From an uncultured Mycoplasmatota bacterium (GTDB lineage Bacteria > Bacillota_I > Bacilli_A > RF39 > UBA660): DNA of 64,000 nt. The notes below the pieces were generated by a model that was not told the DNA's origin, made no database searches, and saw only the letters and a list, made by a program, of their open reading frames with translations. The DNA lies in assembly GCA_900553395.1 (NCBI GenBank), contig USDJ01000008.1, positions 1 through 64,000 of the forward strand, read 5' to 3'. Shown piece after piece: positions 16,335-24,920 of this stretch. Position 1 is the first letter of the stretch, and every line of letters starts with the position of its first letter. A program made the position numbers and the translations under genes.

Positions 16335-18047
16335 TTATAAACTTGTCTTCTTAACTTCTACATTTTCTAAACTAGCGATTTTATCATTTAATCTTTTACT
16401 AATAATCATAAGTTTTGATCTTGCAGAAACAATATTTAAAATATCAACCGGTTTAAATTCATTTTTCTTCAAATCATAAAGGAAGAAATACTCTGAATCT
16501 TTTTCTTTACCTATAATATTAAATAATATAAAATAACTGCCATCTTCCCTACTCTTTAAAGGATAATATTGTATTCTGTTTAAAGCAGGGCTATATTGTA
16601 TATCGTATTTTTCAAATTGGCAATTATTAAAATTTAATTCCCGAAACATATCTGAAATAAGCTCGCTAATTATAGCAGACTGTTCACTATAGCCTAATTT
16701 ATTAAAACTAGTTGGCCCTTCATTGCAATCTAGTATCCTAGAAAACATAGTACTAAACTTTAAAGCAATATATCTATTTGAAACATACTTATCATCATTA
16801 AATATTCTATCCGGATCAATAAAATGAAACATTATTTTATGAAGTAAAATGGAAAAATTATTTTTTTCAAATCTTCTTTCCTTTACCAATGTCACAATTG
16901 AATTTACCTTGCTTAGCAAAGCAAGAGGATTATAAAATTCATCTAAAGGCTCATTAGGTAGCACCTTTTTAGATTTTTTATACCAAACCTGAAATGGATT
17001 ATCATCTGAATTAATTAAAACCTCCCTAGAACTGATTGGATATTCTAAGTATTTTGATGCAAAATATTGCTTTATAATATTAGATACATCATTAAGCCAT
17101 CCTTCATAATCGTAAATAGGATCTTTTACATTAGAATCTAGTTTAAAACCGGTCATTCTTAAAATCTTAGATAATATGATATTACAAAGTCTTCTCATCC
17201 ATATATTAAAATCATCATCACTTATAGAAGAAAAACTGTCTTCATTTAAATTAATTAATCTACCATTAGTTCCAACAAACTCGACAAGTGTATTATATAT
17301 TATGGTATTTTCTTCAGCAATTAAATAATACCAATCATTTTTTCTTAAATATTGTTTAATTATCGCAAATGAAACATCGTTATACTGAAGTGCATATTCT
17401 CTTATTGGATTACCAAGAGATTCATATTTATAGTATGAATTTAAATATCCCAAATAGTTATCAATCTCTCTTATTTTGCTTTCGGATAAAAGAGTATGAT
17501 TAATGGCTTCGCCTTCGTAAGTTGGAACAGCATTTCCATTTTTATCTTTTCTATATTGTGGAATATTAAGTGCGAAATGTCTAGTCTTAAACCCATTTTG
17601 TATATAAGGTAAATCTGCTGCCAAATTCAAAAAATATGTATTTTTCTGATCTTTTACAGCTAGAAACCAATGATGCATTAAAAACGAATCGTCTTTAAAC
17701 TCATTTTTTTCAGTATCTGGAATCTCAAAATATTTACTAGTTTTAACAAGATACGACTCTATGCCAAGTTTGTCATAGCACATTTTTAAAATCAAAGCAG
17801 CCGATCTACAAATTACAGCATTCCAATCATCTTTTGTTTCTGTTTTGTCATCTTCATATATTTCTTTTAAATCTTTTACACTCATACCCTCTATTTCAGG
17901 TTTATTGAATATACCCCAGAAAAATTCTACATATTTTTTTAAACGTTTTCCGAGTGAAAGATATACATATCTAATTTTAAGAATCGTAGGCCACTCATCA
18001 TTTACATTCGAAACTACCTCGTTTACTAACTCTTCTATACTGTTCAT
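16335..18047 (-). CDS. Large protein with transglutaminase/cysteine-protease-like N-terminal domain
   Basis: About 570 residues, no signal peptide or membrane helix. Near residues 75-150 there is a Cys-His-Asp pattern like that of transglutaminase-core proteins: DDWNAVICRSAALILK (Cys near 83), LMHHWFLAV (His near 128) and FLNLAADLPY (Asp near 148). The remaining ~420 residues are not recognised. The family includes proteases, amidases and cross-linking enzymes, and the activity cannot be fixed. The ATG at 18047 is chosen over the in-frame GTG at 18056 because GGGTG lies six bases before it. It is a single gene, convergent with 15960. Confidence 0.7.
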   Translation of the reverse strand: MNSIEELVNEVVSNVNDEWPTILKIRYVYLSLGKRLKKYVEFFWGIFNKPEIEGMSVKDLKEIYEDDKTETKDDWNAVICRSAALILKMCYDKLGIESYLVKTSKYFEIPDTEKNEFKDDSFLMHHWFLAVKDQKNTYFLNLAADLPYIQNGFKTRHFALNIPQYRKDKNGNAVPTYEGEAINHTLLSESKIREIDNYLGYLNSYYKYESLGNPIREYALQYNDVSFAIIKQYLRKNDWYYLIAEENTIIYNTLVEFVGTNGRLINLNEDSFSSISDDDFNIWMRRLCNIILSKILRMTGFKLDSNVKDPIYDYEGWLNDVSNIIKQYFASKYLEYPISSREVLINSDDNPFQVWYKKSKKVLPNEPLDEFYNPLALLSKVNSIVTLVKERRFEKNNFSILLHKIMFHFIDPDRIFNDDKYVSNRYIALKFSTMFSRILDCNEGPTSFNKLGYSEQSAIISELISDMFRELNFNNCQFEKYDIQYSPALNRIQYYPLKSREDGSYFILFNIIGKEKDSEYFFLYDLKKNEFKPVDILNIVSARSKLMIISKRLNDKIASLENVEVKKTSL

Positions 18048-18096
18048 AATAAACACCCAGTATTAATTTTATCATACATTACGCTTTTTATAAATA

Positions 18097-20130
18097 CTAT
18101 CTTTTCTTTTTTAATATTCTCAAAGTATTTAGTATTGTTAAAAGTGTAACTCCAACATCAGCAAATACAGCTTGCCACATATTTGAAATACCTAGAGCAC
18201 TTAAAACTAATACTAAAATTTTTAATGATATAGCAAATATCAAGTTTTCTCTAATAATTTTATTTGTATATCTTGATATATCAATAGCAGTATTTATTTT
18301 AGATAAATCATCTGTCATTATTACTACATCTGAAGCCTCTATAGCAGCGTCTGTTCCAATTCCACCCATAGATATACCTATATGAGCTAAAGCAAGAGTT
18401 GGAGCATCATTTATTCCATCGCCTACAAAGGCAACTATATTATTATCTATATACTCTTTAACACAAGTATATTTATCACTTGGTAACATTTCGTATTTTA
18501 CTTCTTTTATGCCAACTTCTTTTGCTACCTTTATTGCATTATTTTTACTATCACCAGTAAACATTTCACATATAATATTTTTGTTTTGTAATTCTTTTAT
18601 TGCAGGCTTCGCATTATCTTTAATCCTATCTACTATATTTACTGAAGCAACTACTAAGCCATCTATAGAAATATATGCTACTGCACCTATATCTTCACAT
18701 TTACATAGTTTATAATTGCCTATTAATATATTTTCTTTTCCTATAGAAAATGATATTCCACTACCTTTTATTTCTTTAAAGTTTTTAACATCACTACTAT
18801 CAGTTTTTATATTTATAGCATCTGTAATACTCTTGGCAAGAGGATGATTAGATAGTGATTCTCCTTTTTTTAATATAGTTTCTATTTCTTTTTTACTATA
18901 CTTTTCATTAATAATCTTTATATCTATATTTTCAAATTTACCTGTAGTAATTGTCCCTGTTTTATCAAATATAATTCTATTTATATTTTTTAAATTATCT
19001 AAATAATTACTTCCCTTTATCAAAATTCCACATTTTGATGATAAACCAATGCCAGCAAAATAACTGAGTGGTACTGAAATAGCTATGGCACAAGGACAGG
19101 AAATAACTAAAAATACTAACGATTTATATATCCAAGTATTTAATGGTTGACTAGTAAAAATAGCTCCATACAAACTCAAAAGTATAGCTAATAAAAATAC
19201 ACTTGGAGTATAAATTTTAGATAGTTTTGATACAGTAGTTTCTGTTTTAGCTTTATTATCAGTAGCATTTAAAGTAAGTTCTAAAATTTTATTTACAGTA
19301 CTATCTTCATATATAGTATTTACTTTTACAGTAATAAGGCCATTTTCATTAATCATTCCAGAGGTTACAGAATCTCCTTCTTTTACAGGTTTAAGTATGC
19401 TTTCACCCGTTATAGCACTAGTATTTAATTTAGCAGTTCCATCTAATATAACTCCATCTAGAGGTACTTTTTCTCCTGTTTTAACTATAATTATATCTCC
19501 TACTTTTACCTCTTCTGGTGATACTACAATTATTTTATCATCTACTTTTTTATTGGCAAAAGAAGATTTTATATTCATTAAATCAGAAATAGACTTTCTA
19601 GAATTATTTATTGCTATACCTTCTAGTATTTTACCTATTTCATATAAAACAATAACCATAAGTCCTTCACTTTGTTTATCTATCAAATATGCTCCAATAC
19701 AAGATATTGTAATTAAAAAATTTTCATTTAAACTCTTTTCTTGTATCAGCATTCTAATAGCCTTCAGTGCTGTTTTATGCAAAAGTATAATATAACCTAT
19801 AATTATTAGAACATTTTTAACTATATTATTAGTTTTTAAAAATAGTCCTAACAATCCAATAATGGTACCAATTAAAAGTATTAATACTCTTTTTTTCACA
19901 TTTTCAGTCTTTACATTTTTATCATATATAGTAGTTTCTGGTTCTATTTTTTTTACAATTTTATTTACATACTTCAAAACATCATTCGATAAATCAGTTT
20001 CGATTGTAAGTTTAAGACTTGAAAAATTAACTATAGCTTTATCTATATTCTTATCTTTATTTAAAGCATCCTCTATCTTTTTAGCACAATTAGCGCAATC
20101 TAGAGAACTAATATTAAATTTATATCTCAT
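18097..20130 (-). CDS. cadA: Heavy-metal-exporting P1B-type ATPase (Cd/Zn/Pb type)
   Basis: 677 residues. An N-terminal HMA domain has the metal-binding pair in DCANCAKK (residues 11-17). Membrane helices follow, then the actuator motif TGES, CPC in the transmembrane site (VISCPCAIAIS), the phosphorylated Asp in DKTGTITTG, an HP motif (SNHPLAKS) and the hinge GDGINDAPTLA. CPC with a following ISVPL region and an ArsR partner fits a Cd/Zn/Pb exporter rather than a Cu pump. Its start overlaps the regulator gene by 11 bases. Expression is expected when metals release the repressor from the operator at 20425-20444. Confidence 0.93.
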   Translation of the reverse strand: MRYKFNISSLDCANCAKKIEDALNKDKNIDKAIVNFSSLKLTIETDLSNDVLKYVNKIVKKIEPETTIYDKNVKTENVKKRVLILLIGTIIGLLGLFLKTNNIVKNVLIIIGYIILLHKTALKAIRMLIQEKSLNENFLITISCIGAYLIDKQSEGLMVIVLYEIGKILEGIAINNSRKSISDLMNIKSSFANKKVDDKIIVVSPEEVKVGDIIIVKTGEKVPLDGVILDGTAKLNTSAITGESILKPVKEGDSVTSGMINENGLITVKVNTIYEDSTVNKILELTLNATDNKAKTETTVSKLSKIYTPSVFLLAILLSLYGAIFTSQPLNTWIYKSLVFLVISCPCAIAISVPLSYFAGIGLSSKCGILIKGSNYLDNLKNINRIIFDKTGTITTGKFENIDIKIINEKYSKKEIETILKKGESLSNHPLAKSITDAINIKTDSSDVKNFKEIKGSGISFSIGKENILIGNYKLCKCEDIGAVAYISIDGLVVASVNIVDRIKDNAKPAIKELQNKNIICEMFTGDSKNNAIKVAKEVGIKEVKYEMLPSDKYTCVKEYIDNNIVAFVGDGINDAPTLALAHIGISMGGIGTDAAIEASDVVIMTDDLSKINTAIDISRYTNKIIRENLIFAISLKILVLVLSALGISNMWQAVFADVGVTLLTILNTLRILKKKR

Positions 20131-20413
20131 TTATATGTTCACACCCCATTTTAAAAATTTTTTCCACGTGATCATCTGCAAGAAAATAATATATTTCTTT
20201 TCCATCTTTTCTATACTTTATAAGTTTTGAATCTTTTAATATTCTAAGTTGATGTGATACTGCAGATTGACTCATACATATATTTGAAGCAATTTCATTA
20301 ACGCACATCTCGCCGTTAATAAGACAATTTATTATCTTAACCCTAGTTGAATCTCCAAATATTTTAAATAATTCTGATATATCAATTATCTTATCATCAT
20401 TTAATAGTTCCAT
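20120..20413 (-). CDS. cadC: ArsR/SmtB-family metal-sensing repressor
   Basis: 97 residues, a winged helix-turn-helix (CMSQSAVSHQLRILKDSKLI) with the family's metal motifs. A cysteine lies in helix alpha-3 (GEMCVNEI, comparable to ELCV of CadC), and a C-terminal set (DDHVEKIFKMGCEH) resembles the alpha-5 Zn site. It probably represses its own operon with the ATPase and responds to Zn, Cd or Pb. The start is close to AGGAGG. A palindromic operator lies between the promoter and the start. Confidence 0.9.
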   Translation of the reverse strand: MELLNDDKIIDISELFKIFGDSTRVKIINCLINGEMCVNEIASNICMSQSAVSHQLRILKDSKLIKYRKDGKEIYYFLADDHVEKIFKMGCEHINEI

Positions 20414-20424
20414 TTTACCTCCTC

Positions 20425-20479
20425 ATATGAATAATTGTTCATATATTGATATTATATACCAATTTTAAAATATTATCAA
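20425..20479 (-). promoter_or_regulatory. cadCA promoter and ArsR-type operator
   Basis: Promoter TTGATA (20474-20479), 17-base spacer, TATAAT (20451-20456) on the minus strand. It is followed by the 20-bp imperfect palindrome ATATGAACAATTATTCATAT at 20425-20444, covering the expected transcription start. Confidence 0.85.
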
Positions 20480-20480
20480 T

Positions 20481-20501
20481 AAAAAAATCCCAGAAGGGAT
20501 T
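20481..20501 (-). terminator. Terminator of the PH-domain gene
   Basis: AATCCC-TTCT-GGGATT followed by TTTTT; overlaps the stop codon. Confidence 0.85.
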
Positions 20502-20892
20502 ATATTTTTGATTTCATAATTTGCTTATAAACTTTTTTAATATTTTCTTTCTTGTCATGATTCATAGCTATAAAATTAATGTGCAATTGATATCCACTAT
20601 CTAGACTAAATAACAATTCTACTTTATTTGGTTTAAAATTAATCGCACTAGTAGAAATAGACATATAAGGTATTATATGAATTTTTTTATAATAAATAGC
20701 AAGTGAATCTCTGTCAAATAAAATCATTTTTTTATCAGTAAAAACCGCATAATCTTTACTATTTTTATAAGCAAATACTATTTTTTCATTGCTTTCTACA
20801 TACTCTTTAGCATACTCAGGAAGTCCATCAACTCCTACTTCAGTCTTAAAATCAAAATATTTTGATAATTCTTTAAATTTAATATAAGCCAT
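20500..20892 (-). CDS. Bacterial PH-domain protein (YvbH/bPH-like)
   Basis: 130 residues. The core YAVFTDKKMILFDRD followed by IHIIPYMSISTSAI matches the bacterial pleckstrin-homology fold, in which 'FTNKRLI' and 'IPYxSI' are typical. The rest is beta-strand rich with a closing helix. No membrane helix is present. The molecular role of this family is unclear, although stress or envelope links are known for relatives. It lies 16 bases after lepB and ends in its own terminator, so lepB and this gene probably form an operon. Confidence 0.75.
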   Translation of the reverse strand: MAYIKFKELSKYFDFKTEVGVDGLPEYAKEYVESNEKIVFAYKNSKDYAVFTDKKMILFDRDSLAIYYKKIHIIPYMSISTSAINFKPNKVELLFSLDSGYQLHINFIAMNHDKKENIKKVYKQIMKSKI

Positions 20893-20908
20893 AATATTCT
20901 CCTAACTA

Positions 20909-21427
20909 CTATTTAAATAAAGGCCAAATTTTAAACCTTACTTTTCCTATAAAATTCTTTTTACTTATAAGTCCTACTTTAGGATCTCTACTATCTAGTG
21001 AATCTGTTCTATTGTCTCCAAGCAATAAATAATATCCATTAGGTATTTTTTCATAACCTAGTTCTCGTAAATCAAAATCATAATTTTCAACATTATCTAA
21101 ATATGGTTCTTCTAATATTTTACCGTCAATATATATTTGATTATCTTTAATTTCTACATATTCACCAGGCAAACCTATTACTCTTTTAATGAGATATTTA
21201 GTATCAGCATAAGATACAGAAACTATGTCTCCTCTATTTATTTTAAATATTTTGTAATATAACTTATCTAATACAACAACATCATTTTCTTTATAGGTTG
21301 GTGACATAGAAGGTCCTATCACTTGTTCAAGAGTTACAACATATAGTGCTACTAACAAAACACCAATAACCACTAATATATATTTGAATGTATCTTTAAA
21401 AAATTCTTTAATTTCCAACCAATCCAC
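20909..21427 (-). CDS. lepB: Signal peptidase I
   Basis: About 172 residues. One N-terminal membrane helix (about 18-34) precedes the catalytic Ser in GPSMSPT. Then come the general-base Lys in LIKRVIGLPG and the conserved boxes LGDNRTDSLDSR and GKVRFKIWPL. Size and motifs match the Bacillota type with one membrane anchor. It cleaves signal peptides of exported proteins, including the adhesins in this window. The start is taken as the GTG at 21427, nine bases after GGGAG; an in-frame GTG at 21457 is possible but has no RBS. Confidence 0.93.
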   Translation of the reverse strand: MDWLEIKEFFKDTFKYILVVIGVLLVALYVVTLEQVIGPSMSPTYKENDVVVLDKLYYKIFKINRGDIVSVSYADTKYLIKRVIGLPGEYVEIKDNQIYIDGKILEEPYLDNVENYDFDLRELGYEKIPNGYYLLLGDNRTDSLDSRDPKVGLISKKNFIGKVRFKIWPLFK

Positions 21428-21520
21428 AACATTCAACTCCCAAATTAATTCTAACACATTATTATATTTAAAATAAAGAGTTTAAAATATTTTGTTTTAA
21501 CTTTACATAACATATGTAAA

Positions 21521-21548
21521 GAAAAAAGGATATTTAAATCCTTTTTAA
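21521..21548 (-). terminator. Terminator after the repeat-containing surface protein
   Basis: AAAAGGAT pairs with ATCCTTTT around TTAAAT and is followed by TT and C; minus strand, overlapping the stop of 21545-23791. Confidence 0.75.
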
Positions 21549-23791
21549 TTAGTTTCCTCAGAAATAGCTACAAACTCACCATTTCTATTTTCAAATTTTA
21601 ATGTATAATTTTTCTTATCATTTGTAGAGAAAGTTCTCTCATAAGTTATATATACATACTTAATATTTGTTGAATTAATTGAACTAGTACGATACACAGG
21701 ATTATAGAATGCGTCATTTTTATATTTAGACCAACGTATTCCCACAGTTGAACCTTTTACATCAAATAATCCACCAGTTGAAAATTCGTTATCTATTGTT
21801 TTTAAAATTTGTGTTGTGCCGTCAATATATTCTGCTTTAATATTTGTAATTTCAATATTTTCCAAATAAGTTTCTGTGATTTCTAAGAAATCTTCATCTA
21901 CCTTTATAGTTTCTTTTGTATAACTATTATAGTCCCAATCTAGAAATCCACGTTTAGGTACATATCTTACAAAGCTCTTATTTAAATTGAATTTAACTAC
22001 AAATTGAGTATCATAAGCTTCTTCATAAGTTATATCATAAGTATACTCATTATTAGTAAACTCACCATCAGTAACTGTTAAAGTAATATCCTCACCTACA
22101 TTAGCTGTAGTGAAATCAGTTGTATAAGAAGTTATTTCCTCTTTATGACCATCTTTAAATACCCTCTTAACAATTAAGTAGTTTTTAATATCTACATTAC
22201 TGTTTACTTGGAATTGTAATTGTGTGTTAGGTTTAAGAGTTACTTCTATTCCAACTTGTACTAAAGAATCATCAATGTCATATTTAGCTACATAAGTTAT
22301 ATCACTTGTTACTAATGTTTCACTTGTTGGCTCTGCTGGTTCCCATCCTACAAATTTAAATCCTTCGTTTGGAGTAACACTTGGAACAATAATTCCAGCT
22401 GCTTCAAATGTTAAATCTGTTAATATGTTTTCATAAACTAAAGTACCTTCTAGAGTTCCATGTTCTCCAGCTTCGAACTTAACTGTATAATGTTCTTCAT
22501 CTTCATCTGGAATATTATTTCCATTTTCATCAGTTGTTGCTTTATATGTTACTGTTACTGTTACATCTTCTTTTGGCATTACACCTTCTACTACTGCTTT
22601 ATCTGCTGTGTATTTTTCTATTACTGGTGTTTCTACTCTGTAACTCATATTATAAACTACATCTTTTGTATATGTTTCATATGCTTCTTTGCCATCTACA
22701 TATACATATTTTATTGTTAGTTTATATGTTTCTTCTTCATCTGCTATTCCGTTTTGATTTTCATCGTTGATTGGTCCAAATACTGCCTTATATGTTACAT
22801 CACTTGTTACTAATGTCTCACTTGTTGGCTCTACTGGTTCCCATCCCTTTAATTCATAATAATTATCAGCTACTGCTGTTGGAACATTAATTCCAGCTGC
22901 TTCAAATGTTAAATCTGTTAATATGTTTTCATAAATTAGAGTTCCTTCTAATTTACCTCTTCCTTCGCTTTCAAATTTAACTGTATAATGTTCTTCATCT
23001 TCATCTGGAATATTATTTCCATTTTCATCTTTAAATACTTCAACATCACGAGTTACACTAGCACTTTTACCATATCTATCAGTTATAGTGTAAGTTAATG
23101 TATATTTTCCTACAGAATCAACATCTAAATTACTCTCAACTTTAACATCTGATTCCTTTGTTATATTATCGTGTGGATCTAACTCGATTTCAACGCCAGC
23201 TTCTACATACCTAGAGCCTACTGCCATTTTGTATGGATTATCACCCAATAATCTAATTATTGGATCAATAGTCTCTGGATGAGATTCTGGGTCGAAAGGA
23301 TCAGTTGGATCTTCAGACTTAATTTCTTCTTCATTAGTAAATCCGTCGTTATCTTCATCACCTTTTGGATCAAGAACAACTAATTCACGAGTTGAAGATT
23401 TTGTATTATTATTTTTACTTACAGTATATGTTATAGTGTAAGTACCTATATTTAACTTAGTTGTATCTGTTATATCTGCATTTATTTCTAATTTTTCATC
23501 ACTATCTAGCGTAACACCAGTCATTACATCATATTTGTCACCATATAAAATGATAACTCTCTTTGGTTCTACTTTAATATTAGGAATATTTGTTACTGGG
23601 TTTACAACAGGAGTAGTAATATCTTGGTTATTGTCATTATTCAAATCATCATCTTGATTATCTTTAGGTTCTACTACATCTTTTATAGGATCTTTTAATA
23701 CTGGTTTAACTTCACCTGGATTGGCAAAAGTAAACATAAATAATCCTAAAAAGATAAATAAAACTATAGCAATTATTTTCTTTTTGCTCAT
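21545..23791 (-). CDS. Secreted multi-domain surface protein with Ca-binding type-3-like and InlB-like repeats
   Basis: 748 residues. A signal peptide or anchor (KKKIIAIVLFIFLGLFMF) leads to an acidic linker, then DUF5011-like Ig modules (NIGTYTITYTVS and SVGKYTLTYTITD). Thrombospondin-type-3-like calcium loops are DEDNDGFTNEEE and two copies of DENGNNIPDEDEEHYTVKFE, each followed by a beta-grasp/InlB-like module (ENILTDLTFEAAGI, then GWEP). The two copies come from a DNA duplication 498 bp apart. The C-terminal ~200 residues form an unassigned domain. No LPxTG or other sorting motif ends the protein, so it may be retained by its N-terminus. Likely adhesion or wall-associated. Confidence 0.82.
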   Translation of the reverse strand: MSKKKIIAIVLFIFLGLFMFTFANPGEVKPVLKDPIKDVVEPKDNQDDDLNNDNNQDITTPVVNPVTNIPNIKVEPKRVIILYGDKYDVMTGVTLDSDEKLEINADITDTTKLNIGTYTITYTVSKNNNTKSSTRELVVLDPKGDEDNDGFTNEEEIKSEDPTDPFDPESHPETIDPIIRLLGDNPYKMAVGSRYVEAGVEIELDPHDNITKESDVKVESNLDVDSVGKYTLTYTITDRYGKSASVTRDVEVFKDENGNNIPDEDEEHYTVKFESEGRGKLEGTLIYENILTDLTFEAAGINVPTAVADNYYELKGWEPVEPTSETLVTSDVTYKAVFGPINDENQNGIADEEETYKLTIKYVYVDGKEAYETYTKDVVYNMSYRVETPVIEKYTADKAVVEGVMPKEDVTVTVTYKATTDENGNNIPDEDEEHYTVKFEAGEHGTLEGTLVYENILTDLTFEAAGIIVPSVTPNEGFKFVGWEPAEPTSETLVTSDITYVAKYDIDDSLVQVGIEVTLKPNTQLQFQVNSNVDIKNYLIVKRVFKDGHKEEITSYTTDFTTANVGEDITLTVTDGEFTNNEYTYDITYEEAYDTQFVVKFNLNKSFVRYVPKRGFLDWDYNSYTKETIKVDEDFLEITETYLENIEITNIKAEYIDGTTQILKTIDNEFSTGGLFDVKGSTVGIRWSKYKNDAFYNPVYRTSSINSTNIKYVYITYERTFSTNDKKNYTLKFENRNGEFVAISEETN
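22290..22531 (-). repeat. Intragenic direct repeat, copy B
   Basis: Nearly the same sequence as 22788-23029, with scattered substitutions. It encodes the second Ca-loop plus beta-grasp unit of the surface protein. Confidence 0.8.
22788..23029 (-). repeat. Intragenic direct repeat, copy A
   Basis: Partner of 22290-22531 at an offset of 498 bp; the best-conserved parts lie at 22881-22930 and 22980-23029. Confidence 0.8.
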
Positions 23792-23860
23792 TATTAAACC
23801 TCCCTTTAATTTCTACAACCTTTTATATTGAGCCGGACGAACTTTATTTTAAATTTTTAA

Positions 23861-24220
23861 TTATTTCTTCATTCCTACAAAGAATGGACTAAACTGATAT
23901 GCATTATTTAAAGACTCTCTATGATAACTATAAACTTTGTATCCTAAACCTACACATTCATCTACTGTACCATCATCAAACTTATGAGTCTTTTCTGATA
24001 AGCAAAATACAGGTTCTTTTTCATTTTTAATCTTGATGAAATCAGTTAACCAAATAGCTGCTAAAACTGTTATACCTACCCAAAAGATAATATTGAATAC
24101 TAATTTAGCAATTTTTTTACCTTTAGGTTCTTCTGCAACAACTATTTCTTCTACCTTTTTAGTGCTAGCTTTTTTGCTTTTAGGTTCTTCTGCAACTACG
24201 TTTTCTTTTACTTTTTTCAT
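23861..24220 (-). CDS. Single-pass membrane protein with duplicated charged N-terminus
   Basis: 119 residues. The cytoplasmic N-terminus repeats a VVAEEPK(S/G)KK unit twice. One membrane helix (about 41-62, LVFNIIFWVGITVLAAIWL) and an external part with two cysteines (VFCLSE, DECVGLGY) follow, which could form a disulfide. I recognise no family. It lies just upstream of the large surface protein at 23791 with only 69 bases between, so co-expression is likely. The start ATG at 24220 has a weak upstream AGGCGGTGAAA RBS, and a promoter lies at 24265-24293. Confidence 0.7.
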   Translation of the reverse strand: MKKVKENVVAEEPKSKKASTKKVEEIVVAEEPKGKKIAKLVFNIIFWVGITVLAAIWLTDFIKIKNEKEPVFCLSEKTHKFDDGTVDECVGLGYKVYSYHRESLNNAYQFSPFFVGMKK

Positions 24221-24264
24221 ATCGTTTCACCGCCTCTCACAAATCAATAACATCCGACAACTAT

Positions 24265-24293
24265 ATTTTATATTTTTAACTAAAAAAAGGCAA
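24265..24293 (-). promoter_or_regulatory. Probable promoter of the 119-aa gene
   Basis: Minus strand TTGCCT (24288-24293), 17-base spacer, TAAAAT (24265-24270), about 45 bases before the start codon. Confidence 0.5.
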
Positions 24294-24346
24294 GCTTTTT
24301 TATACATTTTTCTAAAAATTGCATCAATATTCGACCAATTTCTAAA

Positions 24347-24386
24347 AAAAGAATTATACACTATAATATATAATTCTTTAGCTTTC
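24347..24386 (-). terminator. Terminator after the 139-aa gene
   Basis: AAAGAATTATA pairs with TATAATTCTTT around a ten-base loop, followed by a T run on the minus strand. The rest of the 24221-24395 gap holds only the promoter above. Confidence 0.85.
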
Positions 24387-24395
24387 CTTTTATTC

Positions 24396-24815
24396 TTATT
24401 TTTGTATCATATTTAGTAAGTTTATTTTAAATATATCCTTTTCAGCATGTTCTTTAGATACCATAACCCCTTTATAAGTTACCAGTTCTGATGCATGGCC
24501 TTCACTTAGAATATCCTTTGGTTCAAATTTATCTAACATTACTATTTTTTCACTGTGATATACAACATAGTATAACTTAATATCACCGTGTACCTTAGAA
24601 AACATAGCGTCCGTTGGAAGTTTTAATTCATAAGTAGTTGTATTGTTTGCTTGATTAAATGAAATAGCTTTTCCTAAAAAATTACCTTCTTTTAAAGATG
24701 GATAATAATCAAAATATAATTTTTTATAAGCTAACATATTATATTTTTTTATTGCTCTTTCAAGCTTTCTAAATTCGTTTTCATTCACGTAATCAAATAT
24801 ATATGTTTCCTTCAT
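24396..24815 (-). CDS. Hypothetical cytosolic protein (139 aa)
   Basis: 139 residues, no signal or membrane helix; basic N-terminal helix (FRKLERAIKKYNMLAYKK), then beta-strand-rich sequence (TTYELKLPTDAMF, IKLYYVVYHSEKIVML) and a short C-terminal helix. I do not recognise the family. A good AGGTGAATG-type RBS precedes the ATG. It sits between two membrane/surface genes, each separated by a terminator, so it is probably a single-gene unit. Confidence 0.7.
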   Translation of the reverse strand: MKETYIFDYVNENEFRKLERAIKKYNMLAYKKLYFDYYPSLKEGNFLGKAISFNQANNTTTYELKLPTDAMFSKVHGDIKLYYVVYHSEKIVMLDKFEPKDILSEGHASELVTYKGVMVSKEHAEKDIFKINLLNMIQK

Positions 24816-24893
24816 ACATTCACCTCCATTTGGACACTTCTTCTACTATAAATATAGTAACACAAGGGTTCTTTTTTGTCAAACGAAAAAAAG

Positions 24894-24920
24894 GAAAAAA
24901 AGTGTTTTATACACTTTTTA
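24894..24920 (-). terminator. Terminator after the 437-aa membrane protein
   Basis: AAAAAGTGT pairs with ACACTTTTT around a short loop, T run on the minus strand; overlaps the stop. Confidence 0.8.

Noticed and set aside
22460..22770. Plus-strand open frames rich in Cys, Phe, Tyr and Leu
   Set aside because: They are complementary shadows of the acidic repeat protein (21545-23791) and lack ribosome binding sites.
22290..23029. CRISPR array or mobile repeat
   Set aside because: The repeats are long, only two, in frame, and encode protein modules; there are no short regular spacers.
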